From Acidobacteriota bacterium (lineage in GTDB: Bacteria > Acidobacteriota > Vicinamibacteria > Vicinamibacterales > 2-12-FULL-66-21), in assembly GCA_013694845.1 (NCBI GenBank), contig JACDBQ010000236.1, positions 1 through 8,447 on the forward strand: a stretch of DNA of 8,447 nt. Direction: 5' to 3'. Below, piece after piece: positions 1 through 6,255 of the stretch. How positions within the stretch are numbered: the stretch's first letter is position 1; every line of letters starts with the position of its first letter. The position numbers and the translations under genes are program-made. The notes under the pieces are model-generated. The model saw only the letters and a list, made by a program, of their open reading frames with translations. It ran no database searches and was not told the origin of the DNA.

Positions 1-98
1 TGATCGAGCCGCGTCCAGCTATCGAGGACGTGCGCCTCGATCATGATCAGCACGGCCAGGCCGCGCAGCCAGTCGAGATAGCTGCGTCGAGCGCCCAG
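1..98 (-). CDS. Membrane acyltransferase, DUF1624/HGSNAT-like (N-terminus only, probable CTG start)
   Basis: Partial gene running off the left edge; 32 codons are visible. The translation contains SYLDWLRGLAVLIMIEAH, which looks like the N-terminal first transmembrane helix of heparan-alpha-glucosaminide N-acetyltransferase-like (DUF1624) membrane proteins. These are multi-pass enzymes or predicted acyltransferases; the substrate here is unknown. There is no ATG, GTG or TTG between the OsmC stop (102-104) and this motif. The only near-cognate start is CTG at 98-96, with a GGAG Shine-Dalgarno at 110-107, 8 nt away. The first internal GTG would remove the conserved YLDWLRG segment. The gene follows OsmC by 3 nt in the same reading frame, so the two are probably co-transcribed. 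Family assignment rests on about 30 residues and is moderately sure; the start codon is an inference. Confidence 0.62.
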   Translation of the reverse strand, partial: MGARRSYLDWLRGLAVLIMIEAHVLDSWTRLD

Positions 99-101
99 GT
101 G

Positions 102-518
102 TCAGTCTCCGGAGGAAACCGTGAACGTGACGGTGAACTCGATGTCCTGCCGCATGGAGTGCCATACCGAGCAGTACTTCTCGCGCGAAAGGTCGATGCC
201 ACGCTGGACCACTTCACCTGGCACGCTGCCGGTAATCGTGTAGCGCAGTTCGATGTGGGTGAAGCGCCGCGGCTCGGCGTCGGCGCGCCCGCCAACCAGG
301 TCGGCGCGAAGGCCGCGGAAGTCGTGCCGCCCCTTCTTCAGGATGTGCACGAGGTCCATCGCCATGCAGCCGGCCAGGCCGAACGCGAGTGCCTGCATTG
401 GCGACGGTCCCGCCGCTCCCGCGCTGTCCAGGGTCACCCGCGCATCACCGGACTTCCCGCCGAATACCAGGTCGTGTTCCCAGATCAATTCCAGCGTCAC
501 AGGGGGTTTGTCAGGCAT
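102..518 (-). CDS. OsmC/Ohr-family protein
   Basis: A 138-residue cytoplasmic protein of the OsmC family, thiol-dependent peroxidases and relatives acting on organic hydroperoxides. The two family cysteines are present: Cys51 in LAGCMAMD and Cys116 in EKYCSVWHSM. Their spacing is close to that in E. coli OsmC, and the wording around them resembles the YhfA-like subgroup, so peroxidase activity is likely but not certain. The ORF is open upstream to 611, but ATG at 518 is chosen because it follows a strong GGAGAG at 529-524 (5 nt spacing) and gives a normal family length; the upstream extension would be low-complexity translation of a G/C repeat. It is divergent from the dipeptidase across an 80-bp gap and sits directly before a membrane acyltransferase gene. 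Confidence 0.92.
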   Translation of the reverse strand: MPDKPPVTLELIWEHDLVFGGKSGDARVTLDSAGAAGPSPMQALAFGLAGCMAMDLVHILKKGRHDFRGLRADLVGGRADAEPRRFTHIELRYTITGSVPGEVVQRGIDLSREKYCSVWHSMRQDIEFTVTFTVSSGD

Positions 519-525
519 TTGATCT

Positions 526-556
526 CTCCGGGGTCCGGGTTGGGGGTCCGGGCCCC
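526..556. repeat. GGGGTCCGGG-type short repeat, copy 1
   Basis: A G-rich stretch in the OsmC/dipeptidase divergent gap has two imperfect copies of a roughly 14-bp unit containing GGGTCCGGG and ends in the palindromic GGGCCCCGG. The same word family occurs at 3682-3751 and 8285-8311. It lies just upstream of the OsmC Shine-Dalgarno and reaches into the presumed promoter space of both genes. Confidence 0.5.
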
Positions 557-582
557 GGCTAAAGTCTAAGGCCGAAAGCCGA

Positions 583-588
583 TAGTAT
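583..588 (+). promoter_or_regulatory. Possible -10 element for the dipeptidase gene
   Basis: TAGTAT matches the sigma-70 -10 consensus at 4 of 6 positions. It lies 10 bp before the ATG at 599, so a transcript started from it would be almost leaderless. This agrees with the absence of any Shine-Dalgarno before that ATG. No convincing -35 is seen. Weak evidence. Confidence 0.2.
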
Positions 589-598
589 TGAAACCAAC

Positions 599-1846
599 AT
601 GTCCAAGACATTTCCCTTTTGCCTGGCGGTACTTGCAGCTATGACGATCGCTCACGCTCAGCAGGGAGCCGATGCCGCGCTGCTCGATCGCGCACGCGCA
701 CTTCACAAGCAGGTGCCGCTGATCGACGGACACAACGACTACCCGTGGGCACTGCGCGAAAACGTCCAGCGTGACCTCGACAAACTTGACATTACGAAGG
801 CGCAGCCCACGATTCACACCGATATCGCCCGCCTCAAAGCCGGCGGCCTCGGGGGGCAGTTCTGGTCCGTCTACACCCCGTCCGATTACGCCGGTCAGAC
901 CGCCGTCACCGCAACGCTCGAACAGATCGACATCGTCCACCAGATGATGCGGAAGTATCCGGATGCGTTCGCGCTGGCCCTGACTGCCGCGGACGTCGAG
1001 CGGATCTTCAAGAGCGGCAAGATCGCGTCGCTCATCGGAATGGAGGGAGGCCACTCGATCGACAACTCGCTGGCGGCGCTCCGGATGTTCCACAGCCTCG
1101 GCGCCCGCTACATGACGTTGACGCACTCGAAGAACACCCCGTGGGCGGACTCCGCCACCGATGCGCCGCAACACGGCGGCCTCACGCCCTTCGGTGAGCA
1201 GGTGGTGCGAGAGATGAACTGGCTCGGCATGCTGGTGGACCTGAGCCACGTGTCTCCAGACACCATGACGGATGCCATTGCGGCGAGCGAAGCGCCCGTC
1301 ATCTTTTCGCACTCGTCCGCCAGGGCGATCAACGACGTGCCGCGGAACGTTCCCGACAACGTGCTGCAGATGCTCACCAGAAACGGCGGCGTCGTCATGG
1401 TGACTTTCGTGCCGGGCTTCCTCTCGCCGAAGGTCACCGCATGGAACACACTGCAAACTGCCGAGACCAGCCGGCTCCAGCAGCAGTTCCCCGCGGACGA
1501 GGCCGCCCGTAAAGGGGGGCTCGACACCTGGATCAAAGGCAATCCCGCTCCCAGGGCCACCGTTTCGGATGCCGCCGATCACATCGACCACATCCGGAAG
1601 GTGGCGGGTATCGACCACATCGGCCTGGGCGGTGATTTCGACGGGATCACCAGCGTGCCGGAAGGACTCGAGGATGTTTCAAAGTACCCGGCACTCACGG
1701 CGGAGCTCCTGCGGCGGGGCTACAAGGATGATGAGATCAAGAAGATCCTGGGCCTCAATATTCTCCGCGTGATGAAAGCCGCGGAAGGGGTCTCAGCCAA
1801 GCTGCGCAAGCAGCGCGATCCGTCGGCGATGCTGTTTGGGAAATAG
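599..1846 (+). CDS. Secreted M19-family membrane dipeptidase
   Basis: A 415-residue zinc dipeptidase of the renal dipeptidase family (peptidase M19), predicted to hydrolyse dipeptides outside the cytoplasm. Residues 1-20 form a Sec signal peptide with a likely cut after AHA. Metal and catalytic residues are recognisable in order: His45 and Asp47 (DGHND), Glu149 (GMEGGHS), His217 (DLSHVS), His238 (FSHSSAR) and Asp346 (GLGGDFDG). The His-Asp to Glu spacing and the 21-residue gap between the two later histidines match human renal dipeptidase. The stretch between His238 and Asp346 is about 40 residues longer than in the human enzyme. The ATG at 599 immediately precedes a good signal peptide but has no clear ribosome-binding site. 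The gene is alone on its strand; its stop abuts a tandem-repeat array. Confidence 0.95.
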   Translation: MSKTFPFCLAVLAAMTIAHAQQGADAALLDRARALHKQVPLIDGHNDYPWALRENVQRDLDKLDITKAQPTIHTDIARLKAGGLGGQFWSVYTPSDYAGQTAVTATLEQIDIVHQMMRKYPDAFALALTAADVERIFKSGKIASLIGMEGGHSIDNSLAALRMFHSLGARYMTLTHSKNTPWADSATDAPQHGGLTPFGEQVVREMNWLGMLVDLSHVSPDTMTDAIAASEAPVIFSHSSARAINDVPRNVPDNVLQMLTRNGGVVMVTFVPGFLSPKVTAWNTLQTAETSRLQQQFPADEAARKGGLDTWIKGNPAPRATVSDAADHIDHIRKVAGIDHIGLGGDFDGITSVPEGLEDVSKYPALTAELLRRGYKDDEIKKILGLNILRVMKAAEGVSAKLRKQRDPSAMLFGK

Positions 1847-2066
1847 GCCACGGTTCAACACGGTGCAACACTGGTAGAGCCATCACGCCACGGTTCAACA
1901 CGGTTTAACACTGTTAGACCCATCACGCCACGGTTAACACGGTGCAACACGGGTCGAGCCAACACGCCACGGGGCAACACGGTGCAACACGGGTAAAGCC
2001 ACTACGCCAACGGGGCAACACGGTGCAGCACGGGTAGCGCCACTACGCCAACGGGGCAACACGGTG
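1847..2066. repeat. 40-bp tandem repeat array, about 5.5 copies
   Basis: Head-to-tail units start at 1847, 1887, 1927, 1966, 2006 and 2047, with lengths of 40, 40, 39, 40, 41 and a partial 20 bp. Each unit reads roughly GCCACGG-TTC/GGC-AACACGGTGCAACAC, then a more variable GGGTAGAGCCAYYAC. The word CACGG(T)NCAA occurs twice per unit, suggesting a smaller 10-bp ancestor. Units 1-2 carry GGTTCAAC while units 4-6 carry GGGGCAAC, so divergence is polarised along the array. It starts at the base after the dipeptidase stop codon and ends 8 bp before the most upstream possible start of the next gene. No spacers are present, so it is not a CRISPR. Confidence 0.93.
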
Positions 2067-2074
2067 GCGGCTAC

Positions 2075-2776
2075 GTGTTCTTCTTTGTGTTCATGCTGAT
2101 CTTGGTGGGCCCAGTGTTCAGAGCCGGGGCCCGTGACACGGGCCAGAAGTCATCAATGGAACGGACCTTCACCATCGTCGCCATGGGTGACTCCACCACG
2201 GCGGGAACGCCGGGGTGGAAGTCGCGGATCGAGGCGCCGCCGAAGGGTGCGGGAGATGAGACGAGTCAGTACGCTTACTGGTTGATGCAGTCGCATCCCG
2301 AGTGGGACGTCGTGAATCATGGCGTGAATGGTGAACGGACCGACGAAATCCTCGCCAGGTTCGAGCGGGACGTCATCAGCGTCAAGCCGGACGCCGTCGT
2401 CATCATTGCCGGGGTGAATGACGTGTATCAGGGACGCAGCGGCGAATATGCGATCGCGCAGCTGACCGCGATGTACGACGCTGCGAAGCGCGCGAATATT
2501 CCAGTGATCGCGGGAACCATCATTCCCTACAACAGTGCGACGCCCCGTCAGAACGCCCGGATGCGCGAGATCAACGAGTGGATCCGGACGACGGCCGTCG
2601 CGGATCCGGCGATCGATATCGCGGACACGCGAGCGGCCGCGGCGGCCGCGGACAACCTTGACCGGCTGTTCGAATCGCCTGACGGGCTCCACCCGTCGCC
2701 GGCCGGCTATCGGCGCATGGCCGATGCAATCCGGCCGATACTCGAAACAAGTCTCAAGAGATACCCGACTAGATGA
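2075..2776 (+). CDS. SGNH/GDSL-family hydrolase (esterase/lipase-like)
   Basis: Up to 233 residues, a serine hydrolase of the SGNH/GDSL fold, predicted to cleave ester bonds; the substrate is unknown. Block I is MGDSTTAGT with nucleophile Ser40, block II is NHGVNGE, block III is AGVND, and block V is DGLHPSPAG with the catalytic Asp and His. The start is uncertain. From GTG at 2075 the protein begins MFFFVFMLILVG and ends this segment in AGA, like a signal peptide but without a basic N-region. ATG at 2093 is also possible. ATG at 2156 gives a 206-residue protein beginning just before the first beta strand, and a perfect palindrome (2128-2144) lies directly upstream of it. None of the starts has a strong ribosome-binding site. 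The stop overlaps the start of the VWA gene by 4 bp. Confidence 0.9.
   Translation: MFFFVFMLILVGPVFRAGARDTGQKSSMERTFTIVAMGDSTTAGTPGWKSRIEAPPKGAGDETSQYAYWLMQSHPEWDVVNHGVNGERTDEILARFERDVISVKPDAVVIIAGVNDVYQGRSGEYAIAQLTAMYDAAKRANIPVIAGTIIPYNSATPRQNARMREINEWIRTTAVADPAIDIADTRAAAAAADNLDRLFESPDGLHPSPAGYRRMADAIRPILETSLKRYPTR
2128..2144. promoter_or_regulatory. Perfect 17-bp palindrome (8+1+8)
   Basis: GGCCCGTG-A-CACGGGCC is a perfect dyad. On DNA it could bind a dimeric regulator; in RNA it could fold as a 6-bp GC stem with a TGACA loop. It ends 11 bp before the ATG at 2156 of the SGNH hydrolase and would be inside the coding region if the gene starts at 2075 or 2093. Function is unknown. Confidence 0.5.
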
Positions 2777-3681
2777 CGAACACGATCCTCGCCCACCTGC
2801 TCACCGGATCCGCCGCGCTGGCGTTTCTGGCCACCCCGATGCTGGCGCAGTTCCGGACCGGGACGCTGACGGTCCCGCTGTACGTCACGGTCACGGACCG
2901 TGAGGGGCGCCTGGTCCCCGACCTCGAGCAGGGTGACTTCGAGGTCTACGACAACGGCCAGCTGCAGAAGCTCACGCTGTTCGAAAACAAGAACACCCCG
3001 ATCACCGTCGTTGTCATGCTCGATTCGAGCGGCAGCATGACCTTGATCCTCGATCGCGTGAAGCAGGGTGCGGAGCAGTTCCTCATGCGGCTGCTGCCCG
3101 AGGACAGCGGCCGGGTCGGGGCCTTCAACGACAAGATCCAGTTCCTGCCGAAAGACGAGTTCACCAGCGACCGCGACCTGCTCATCCGCTCTCTCAAAGA
3201 GCTCGATTATGGCTACCCGACGAAATTGTGGGACGCCCTCGACGAGAGCATCCGGCATCTCGAGACGGTTCAGGGCCGCAAAGTCGCGCTCGTTTTCACC
3301 GACGGTGCAGACACCGCCAGCCGCCGGGACCTGGACGACGTGATGACCCAGGCCCGATCGAAGGAAATCATGGTCTATTCGGTCGGCCTCGAGACGGTGA
3401 TCTTCAACGGCCAGAGCCGGCAGCGGTCAAGCCCCGATCGCGGGCTGAAAAAGTTATCGGAAGAAACCGGCGGAGGATTCTTTCTGCTGAAAAAAGAGGA
3501 TGAGCTCGGGCCAACCTTCACCCGCGTAGCGCAGGAGCTCCACAGCCAGTACGTCCTCGGGTTCTCCCCCGCCGCTCTTGACGGCAAGGTGCACAAACTG
3601 GAGGTGAAGATCAAGAAACAGGGGATGAACTCTCGTGCCCGGAAGAGCTACGTCGCGGATCGGAGCTCGGAAACCAAATAG
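2773..3681 (+). CDS. Exported VWFA-related (von Willebrand factor A) protein
   Basis: A 302-residue protein with a Sec signal peptide (about residues 1-25, likely cut after MLA). An N-terminal beta-rich stretch, about residues 33-72, has the pattern PLYVTVTDREGRLVPDL followed by DFEVYDNG, as in the VWFA-related domain proteins abundant in Acidobacteria. The VWA domain follows, about residues 77-265: the metal-site motif is DSSGS at 84-88, with Thr150 and Asp177 (FTDGAD) as the other likely ligands. Such proteins bind metal-dependent protein partners; no enzyme activity is expected. The ATG overlaps the stop of the SGNH hydrolase (ATGA) and has only a weak ribosome-binding site, so translation is probably coupled. 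The partner of this protein is not evident. Confidence 0.92.
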   Translation: MTNTILAHLLTGSAALAFLATPMLAQFRTGTLTVPLYVTVTDREGRLVPDLEQGDFEVYDNGQLQKLTLFENKNTPITVVVMLDSSGSMTLILDRVKQGAEQFLMRLLPEDSGRVGAFNDKIQFLPKDEFTSDRDLLIRSLKELDYGYPTKLWDALDESIRHLETVQGRKVALVFTDGADTASRRDLDDVMTQARSKEIMVYSVGLETVIFNGQSRQRSSPDRGLKKLSEETGGGFFLLKKEDELGPTFTRVAQELHSQYVLGFSPAALDGKVHKLEVKIKKQGMNSRARKSYVADRSSETK

Positions 3682-3751
3682 GGTGCGGGATCCGGGGTGC
3701 GGGATCCGGGGTGCGGGATCCGGGGCGCGGGGTTCGGGGTGCGGGGTCCGC
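3682..3751. repeat. 14-bp tandem repeat, 5 copies
   Basis: Three identical units GGTGCGGGATCCGG start at 3682, 3696 and 3710, followed by two diverged units at 3724 (GGCGCGGGGTTCGG) and 3738 (GGTGCGGGGTCCGC). The array begins one base after the VWA stop codon. Related words occur at 526-556 and 8285-8311, so this is a dispersed intergenic repeat family. Peptides read through it (Pro-rich on the minus strand) are artefacts. Confidence 0.92.
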
Positions 3752-3787
3752 TGTTTCTGGGTTCTTTGTTTTTGAGTTTCTCGGCGT

Positions 3788-3818
3788 TTCACAGATTCGT
3801 CATGGTTCTCGCTAAACT
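3788..3818 (+). promoter_or_regulatory. Possible promoter for the 29-residue membrane peptide
   Basis: TTCACA (3788-3793, 5 of 6 to the -35 consensus) and TAAACT (3813-3818, 4 of 6 to the -10 consensus) are separated by 19 bp. They lie in a locally AT-richer stretch between the repeat array and the small ORF, and would give a leader of about 40 nt that includes the hairpin at 3834-3857. Spacing is longer than ideal; weak evidence. Confidence 0.25.
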
Positions 3819-3833
3819 TTCCCCGGGAGTGGG

Positions 3834-3857
3834 CCGTCTAACTTTGCGAAAGGACGG
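3834..3857 (+). promoter_or_regulatory. Hairpin covering the likely ribosome-binding site of the small ORF
   Basis: CCGTC (3834-3838) pairs with GACGG (3853-3857), and CTTT (3842-3845) pairs with AAAG (3849-3852), leaving a TAA bulge and a GCG loop. The strand holding AAAGGA (3849-3854), the best Shine-Dalgarno before the ATG at 3866, is fully base-paired. If the RNA folds this way, translation of the 29-residue peptide would be restrained unless the stem opens. Folding is judged by eye. Confidence 0.45.
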
Positions 3858-3865
3858 TAAACACC

Positions 3866-3955
3866 ATGTATTTCGATTTCGATGTGTCCAGTAATGCCGA
3901 GGCCCTGGTCGCCCTGCTGCTGGTCTGCGCCCTCGTCGCTGTAGCCTTCATCTAG
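3866..3955 (+). CDS. 29-residue single-helix membrane peptide, unknown function
   Basis: A short ORF beginning MYFDFDVSSNAEA and continuing into a hydrophobic stretch, LVALLLVCALVAVAFI, that runs to the stop codon. The predicted form is one transmembrane helix with an acidic, aromatic N-terminal tail and no charged C-tail. Support for it being real: ATG preceded by AAAGGA (11 nt, slightly long), a candidate promoter, and a clean amphiphilic-to-hydrophobic pattern unlike random GC-rich translation. It is not adjacent to kdp, cyd or other operons whose small subunits have this size, and I do not recognise it. It converges on the MoaD gene with 25 bp between stops. Being short, it could be chance; conservation has not been tested. 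Confidence 0.5.
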   Translation: MYFDFDVSSNAEALVALLLVCALVAVAFI

Positions 3956-3959
3956 GGTC

Positions 3960-3973
3960 CCCGCAAGGGCGGG
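3960..3973. terminator. Short GC hairpin between convergent genes
   Basis: CCCGC-AAGG-GCGGG forms a 5-bp stem with a 4-nt loop in the 25-bp gap between the stop codons of the 29-residue ORF and the MoaD-like gene. It is placed where a bidirectional terminator would be expected, but there is no T-tract on either side and the stem is short. Confidence 0.3.
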
Positions 3974-3980
3974 TTAGCGG

Positions 3981-4232
3981 TCAACCACCGGAGATCGTCG
4001 GGATTACTTCGACGACGTCTCCGTCCCGCAGCGCGCGCTCGCGCGCTCGAAACAGCAGCATTTCGTCGTTCACGGCGAAGTTGAAGACGGAGTCGTCCAA
4101 CTGCTCACGGAAGCCCGGAATCCGTCTGTCGATGGCATCCACGAGCTCGGCGATGGTCGTGACCGGATCGTGCACTTCGATCCGGTTGCGATCGTTGACC
4201 CGGAGCGTCGACGGCAGCACGACGGTGATCAT
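3981..4232 (-). CDS. MoaD/ThiS-family sulfur-carrier protein
   Basis: An 83-residue ubiquitin-fold protein. It begins MITVVLPSTLR, has the family pattern of a short hydrophobic strand, a helix (TTIAELVDAIDRRIPG), a central FAVNDE strand-turn and GDVVEVIPTISGG at the end. The terminal Gly-Gly is where MoaD and ThiS proteins are adenylated and thiocarboxylated to donate sulfur, in MoaD to make the dithiolene of molybdopterin. The ATG overlaps the stop of the upstream aldehyde:ferredoxin oxidoreductase gene by 4 bp (ATGA), so it is translated as a pair with an enzyme needing that pterin. This favours a MoaD-like role over ThiS. The reading frame continues far upstream antiparallel to nothing useful (a shifted frame of the oxidoreductase), so the ATG at 4232 is preferred. 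Confidence 0.87.
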   Translation of the reverse strand: MITVVLPSTLRVNDRNRIEVHDPVTTIAELVDAIDRRIPGFREQLDDSVFNFAVNDEMLLFRARERALRDGDVVEVIPTISGG

Positions 4233-6181
4233 GCCGGGCCGAGCACCTGGTGAAGGCTGGCCGCGAGCGCGGCGTTCGGCACACCCTCCGGCGTCAGGCT
4301 GGAGACTTCGTAGAAGCGGGAGAGCATCGCGTCGAATTCGTCGCGATCGATTTTTTCCCCCTTGTACGACCCGACGGTGACCGGCTCGGTGAACCAGCGC
4401 TCCGGCAGAGTGTCGTGCTCGCGGCGCACCCCGAGCCGCGCGTTGATCATGCGCTCGACCCCCATGATGTTGAGACCGACGCGATCGAGCTCCGGGACGG
4501 AGTAGTCGAGCCCGGTGACGTTCTTGATCTGGACCGCGAACTCCTCGAGCCCCGGGAGAGACGGGCTGTTGAACAGCTTGGTGGTGAATCGGCACATGCC
4601 GACCGAGTCCCCGACGGCGTAGGTGTTCTCGCAGGCACGGACGGCGCGCTCCTTGGTCTCGTAGCTGTTCGGCGCGGCGCTCACCGGTGATCCGTAGAGG
4701 CGCTCCTTGAACCCGGGATCGTCGTTGATCCGCGCATTGATTTCGAGGGTGACGCGGTTGCGGAGGTGGTCCATGCCTCGCGTGGCCACGGCCAGACCAA
4801 GCGCGAAGGCTTTCAGGATCCGGGCGTCGTGCGGATCGCTCTGCATCAAGCCTTTCACCGCCATTCGATACTTCAGCGCTTCCGCCGGATAGTGCCCCTT
4901 GTCGACGGCCCGCGTGCTGTCGGCGAGCACGTTGCCGAAGCCTTCCCGCCGCGAGAGCAGGAAGAGCAGGCGCTCCACCACCTCGGCATCTCCCCACTTC
5001 AGCTCCAGCCCGCCGGTGTGTTCAGCCGTGATGATCCCGCGCTGAAACAGCTCCATCGCCCACGCGATCGTCGATCCGGTGGATGCGGTGTCGAGCCCGA
5101 GATAGTTGCAGATGTTGTTCAACCGGATGACACTCTCGATCCGGTCGATTCCGATGTTCGGACCGAACTTGCCGAGCGTGACGTACTCGGGACCGTCACC
5201 GCGGCCGTACTTGTCTGCCGGGTCCTGGTTCATCTCGTTCAGTGGACGGCAGTTGACGGGGCACCGGAAGCAGCCCGCCATCCCCGGCCGGTAGGGTGTG
5301 ATGTGCTCGGCATCGAGCTTGTCGGTCCAGGTCGTCTCCTGGTTGTTCTTCGTTCCCATGGCGCCGAGCAGCCGGCTCGGTCGGTACAGGAAGGGCGTCC
5401 CCATCGTCTTCAGCGCATGCTTGACCACGGACGTGTCGAGCAACTTCTGGGCGATGGTCCGGTTGTACCCCTTGTATGGCTGTGCGGTCTCGAAGTCGCG
5501 GGTCTGACCCTGCACGACGATCGCCTTCACCTTGAGAGATCCCATCTTGGCGCCAGGGCCGCCGCGCGCGTAGCACGCCTTCGGCCCCCCCATGATGGCG
5601 CTGCACAGCACCTGATGTTCACCCGCGACCGTGACGTTGACCATCGCGAGATCGCGGTTCCAGGTCCCGCCGAGATCCTGCGGGATCCGCTCGCGCAGGT
5701 CGATGTTGTCGAGACCGAGGTAGGGCATGCCGTCGAGAAACTCGATCTCACCTCCCTTGATCCGAATCACCGACCATCGTTCCGCTCGTCCGTAGAGCAC
5801 GATGTGGTCGATGCCGTTCATCCGGATGAACGAGGGAAAGTAGTCACCGGCGTTGCAGTCCATCAGGACGCCGGACTCCGGCGACCAGGACGTTGCGTTG
5901 CCGCGCGCGGCCGACGGAACGATACCGGTGAGCACGCCGGACCCGAAGATGAGGGGAATGTCGGGGTGCAGCGGGTCCAGCGATTCGTCGAGCAGCCGGT
6001 GCAGGTAGAACATGTTGGCCCCGCGTCCGGCGAGCAGTGCTCTTGCCACGCGCATGGGCGTATAGCCGCGGGTCACCTGGCGACGCTCGAGGTCGATGAA
6101 GACCGTGGCGCCCTGGGTCGGGAACTGGGGTTCCTTCGGCAGTTCTGCGACGAGCGCATCGACACGATCGCGGATGGACAT
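4229..6181 (-). CDS. Aldehyde:ferredoxin oxidoreductase family protein (tungsto/molybdopterin, 4Fe-4S)
   Basis: A 650-residue cytoplasmic oxidoreductase of the AOR family, which oxidises aldehydes to acids with reduction of ferredoxin, or catalyses related low-potential reactions; substrate unknown. The N-terminal domain (about residues 1-220) contains the GYTPMRVARALLAGRGAN and FGSGVLTG segments. The 4Fe-4S ligands are Cys304, Cys307 and Cys311 (CFRCPVNC, CX2CX3C) and Cys530 in the DSVGMC pterin motif (DXXGXC). A second pterin-type motif is NYLGLDTAS, with Asp364. Length fits the family, including benzoyl-CoA reductase BamB relatives, so the exact subfamily is open. ATG at 6181 is chosen because MSIRDRV begins a normal N-terminus; the extra 27 codons up to 6262 fall in intergenic sequence. 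No clear ribosome-binding site is visible. It overlaps the MoaD-like gene by 4 bp; no ferredoxin-like or flavin subunit is adjacent. Confidence 0.95.
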   Translation of the reverse strand: MSIRDRVDALVAELPKEPQFPTQGATVFIDLERRQVTRGYTPMRVARALLAGRGANMFYLHRLLDESLDPLHPDIPLIFGSGVLTGIVPSAARGNATSWSPESGVLMDCNAGDYFPSFIRMNGIDHIVLYGRAERWSVIRIKGGEIEFLDGMPYLGLDNIDLRERIPQDLGGTWNRDLAMVNVTVAGEHQVLCSAIMGGPKACYARGGPGAKMGSLKVKAIVVQGQTRDFETAQPYKGYNRTIAQKLLDTSVVKHALKTMGTPFLYRPSRLLGAMGTKNNQETTWTDKLDAEHITPYRPGMAGCFRCPVNCRPLNEMNQDPADKYGRGDGPEYVTLGKFGPNIGIDRIESVIRLNNICNYLGLDTASTGSTIAWAMELFQRGIITAEHTGGLELKWGDAEVVERLLFLLSRREGFGNVLADSTRAVDKGHYPAEALKYRMAVKGLMQSDPHDARILKAFALGLAVATRGMDHLRNRVTLEINARINDDPGFKERLYGSPVSAAPNSYETKERAVRACENTYAVGDSVGMCRFTTKLFNSPSLPGLEEFAVQIKNVTGLDYSVPELDRVGLNIMGVERMINARLGVRREHDTLPERWFTEPVTVGSYKGEKIDRDEFDAMLSRFYEVSSLTPEGVPNAALAASLHQVLGPA

Positions 6182-6255
6182 TGCATCGATGGTACTACCG
6201 ACCCGACAGGACGGCCAGAAGGTCTGCTCTGGGTGACCGCTGCCAGACGATCTCA

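Noticed and set aside
566..1618. 350-codon minus-strand open frame opposite the dipeptidase
   Set aside because: The plus strand has a signal peptide and all M19 metal ligands; the antisense translation is Arg/Val/His-rich with no recognisable motif.
1847..2066. CRISPR-like array
   Set aside because: The units are directly adjacent and diverged, with no unique spacers and no cas genes.
3454..3792. Minus-strand Pro/Arg-rich ORF (PHPEPRAPDP-like)
   Set aside because: It is translation of the 14-bp G-rich repeat plus antisense of the VWA gene.
4233..4997. Upstream extension of the MoaD-like frame inside the AOR gene
   Set aside because: The translation is Arg/Ala-rich and low in complexity, and the sulfur-carrier domain is complete from the ATG at 4232.
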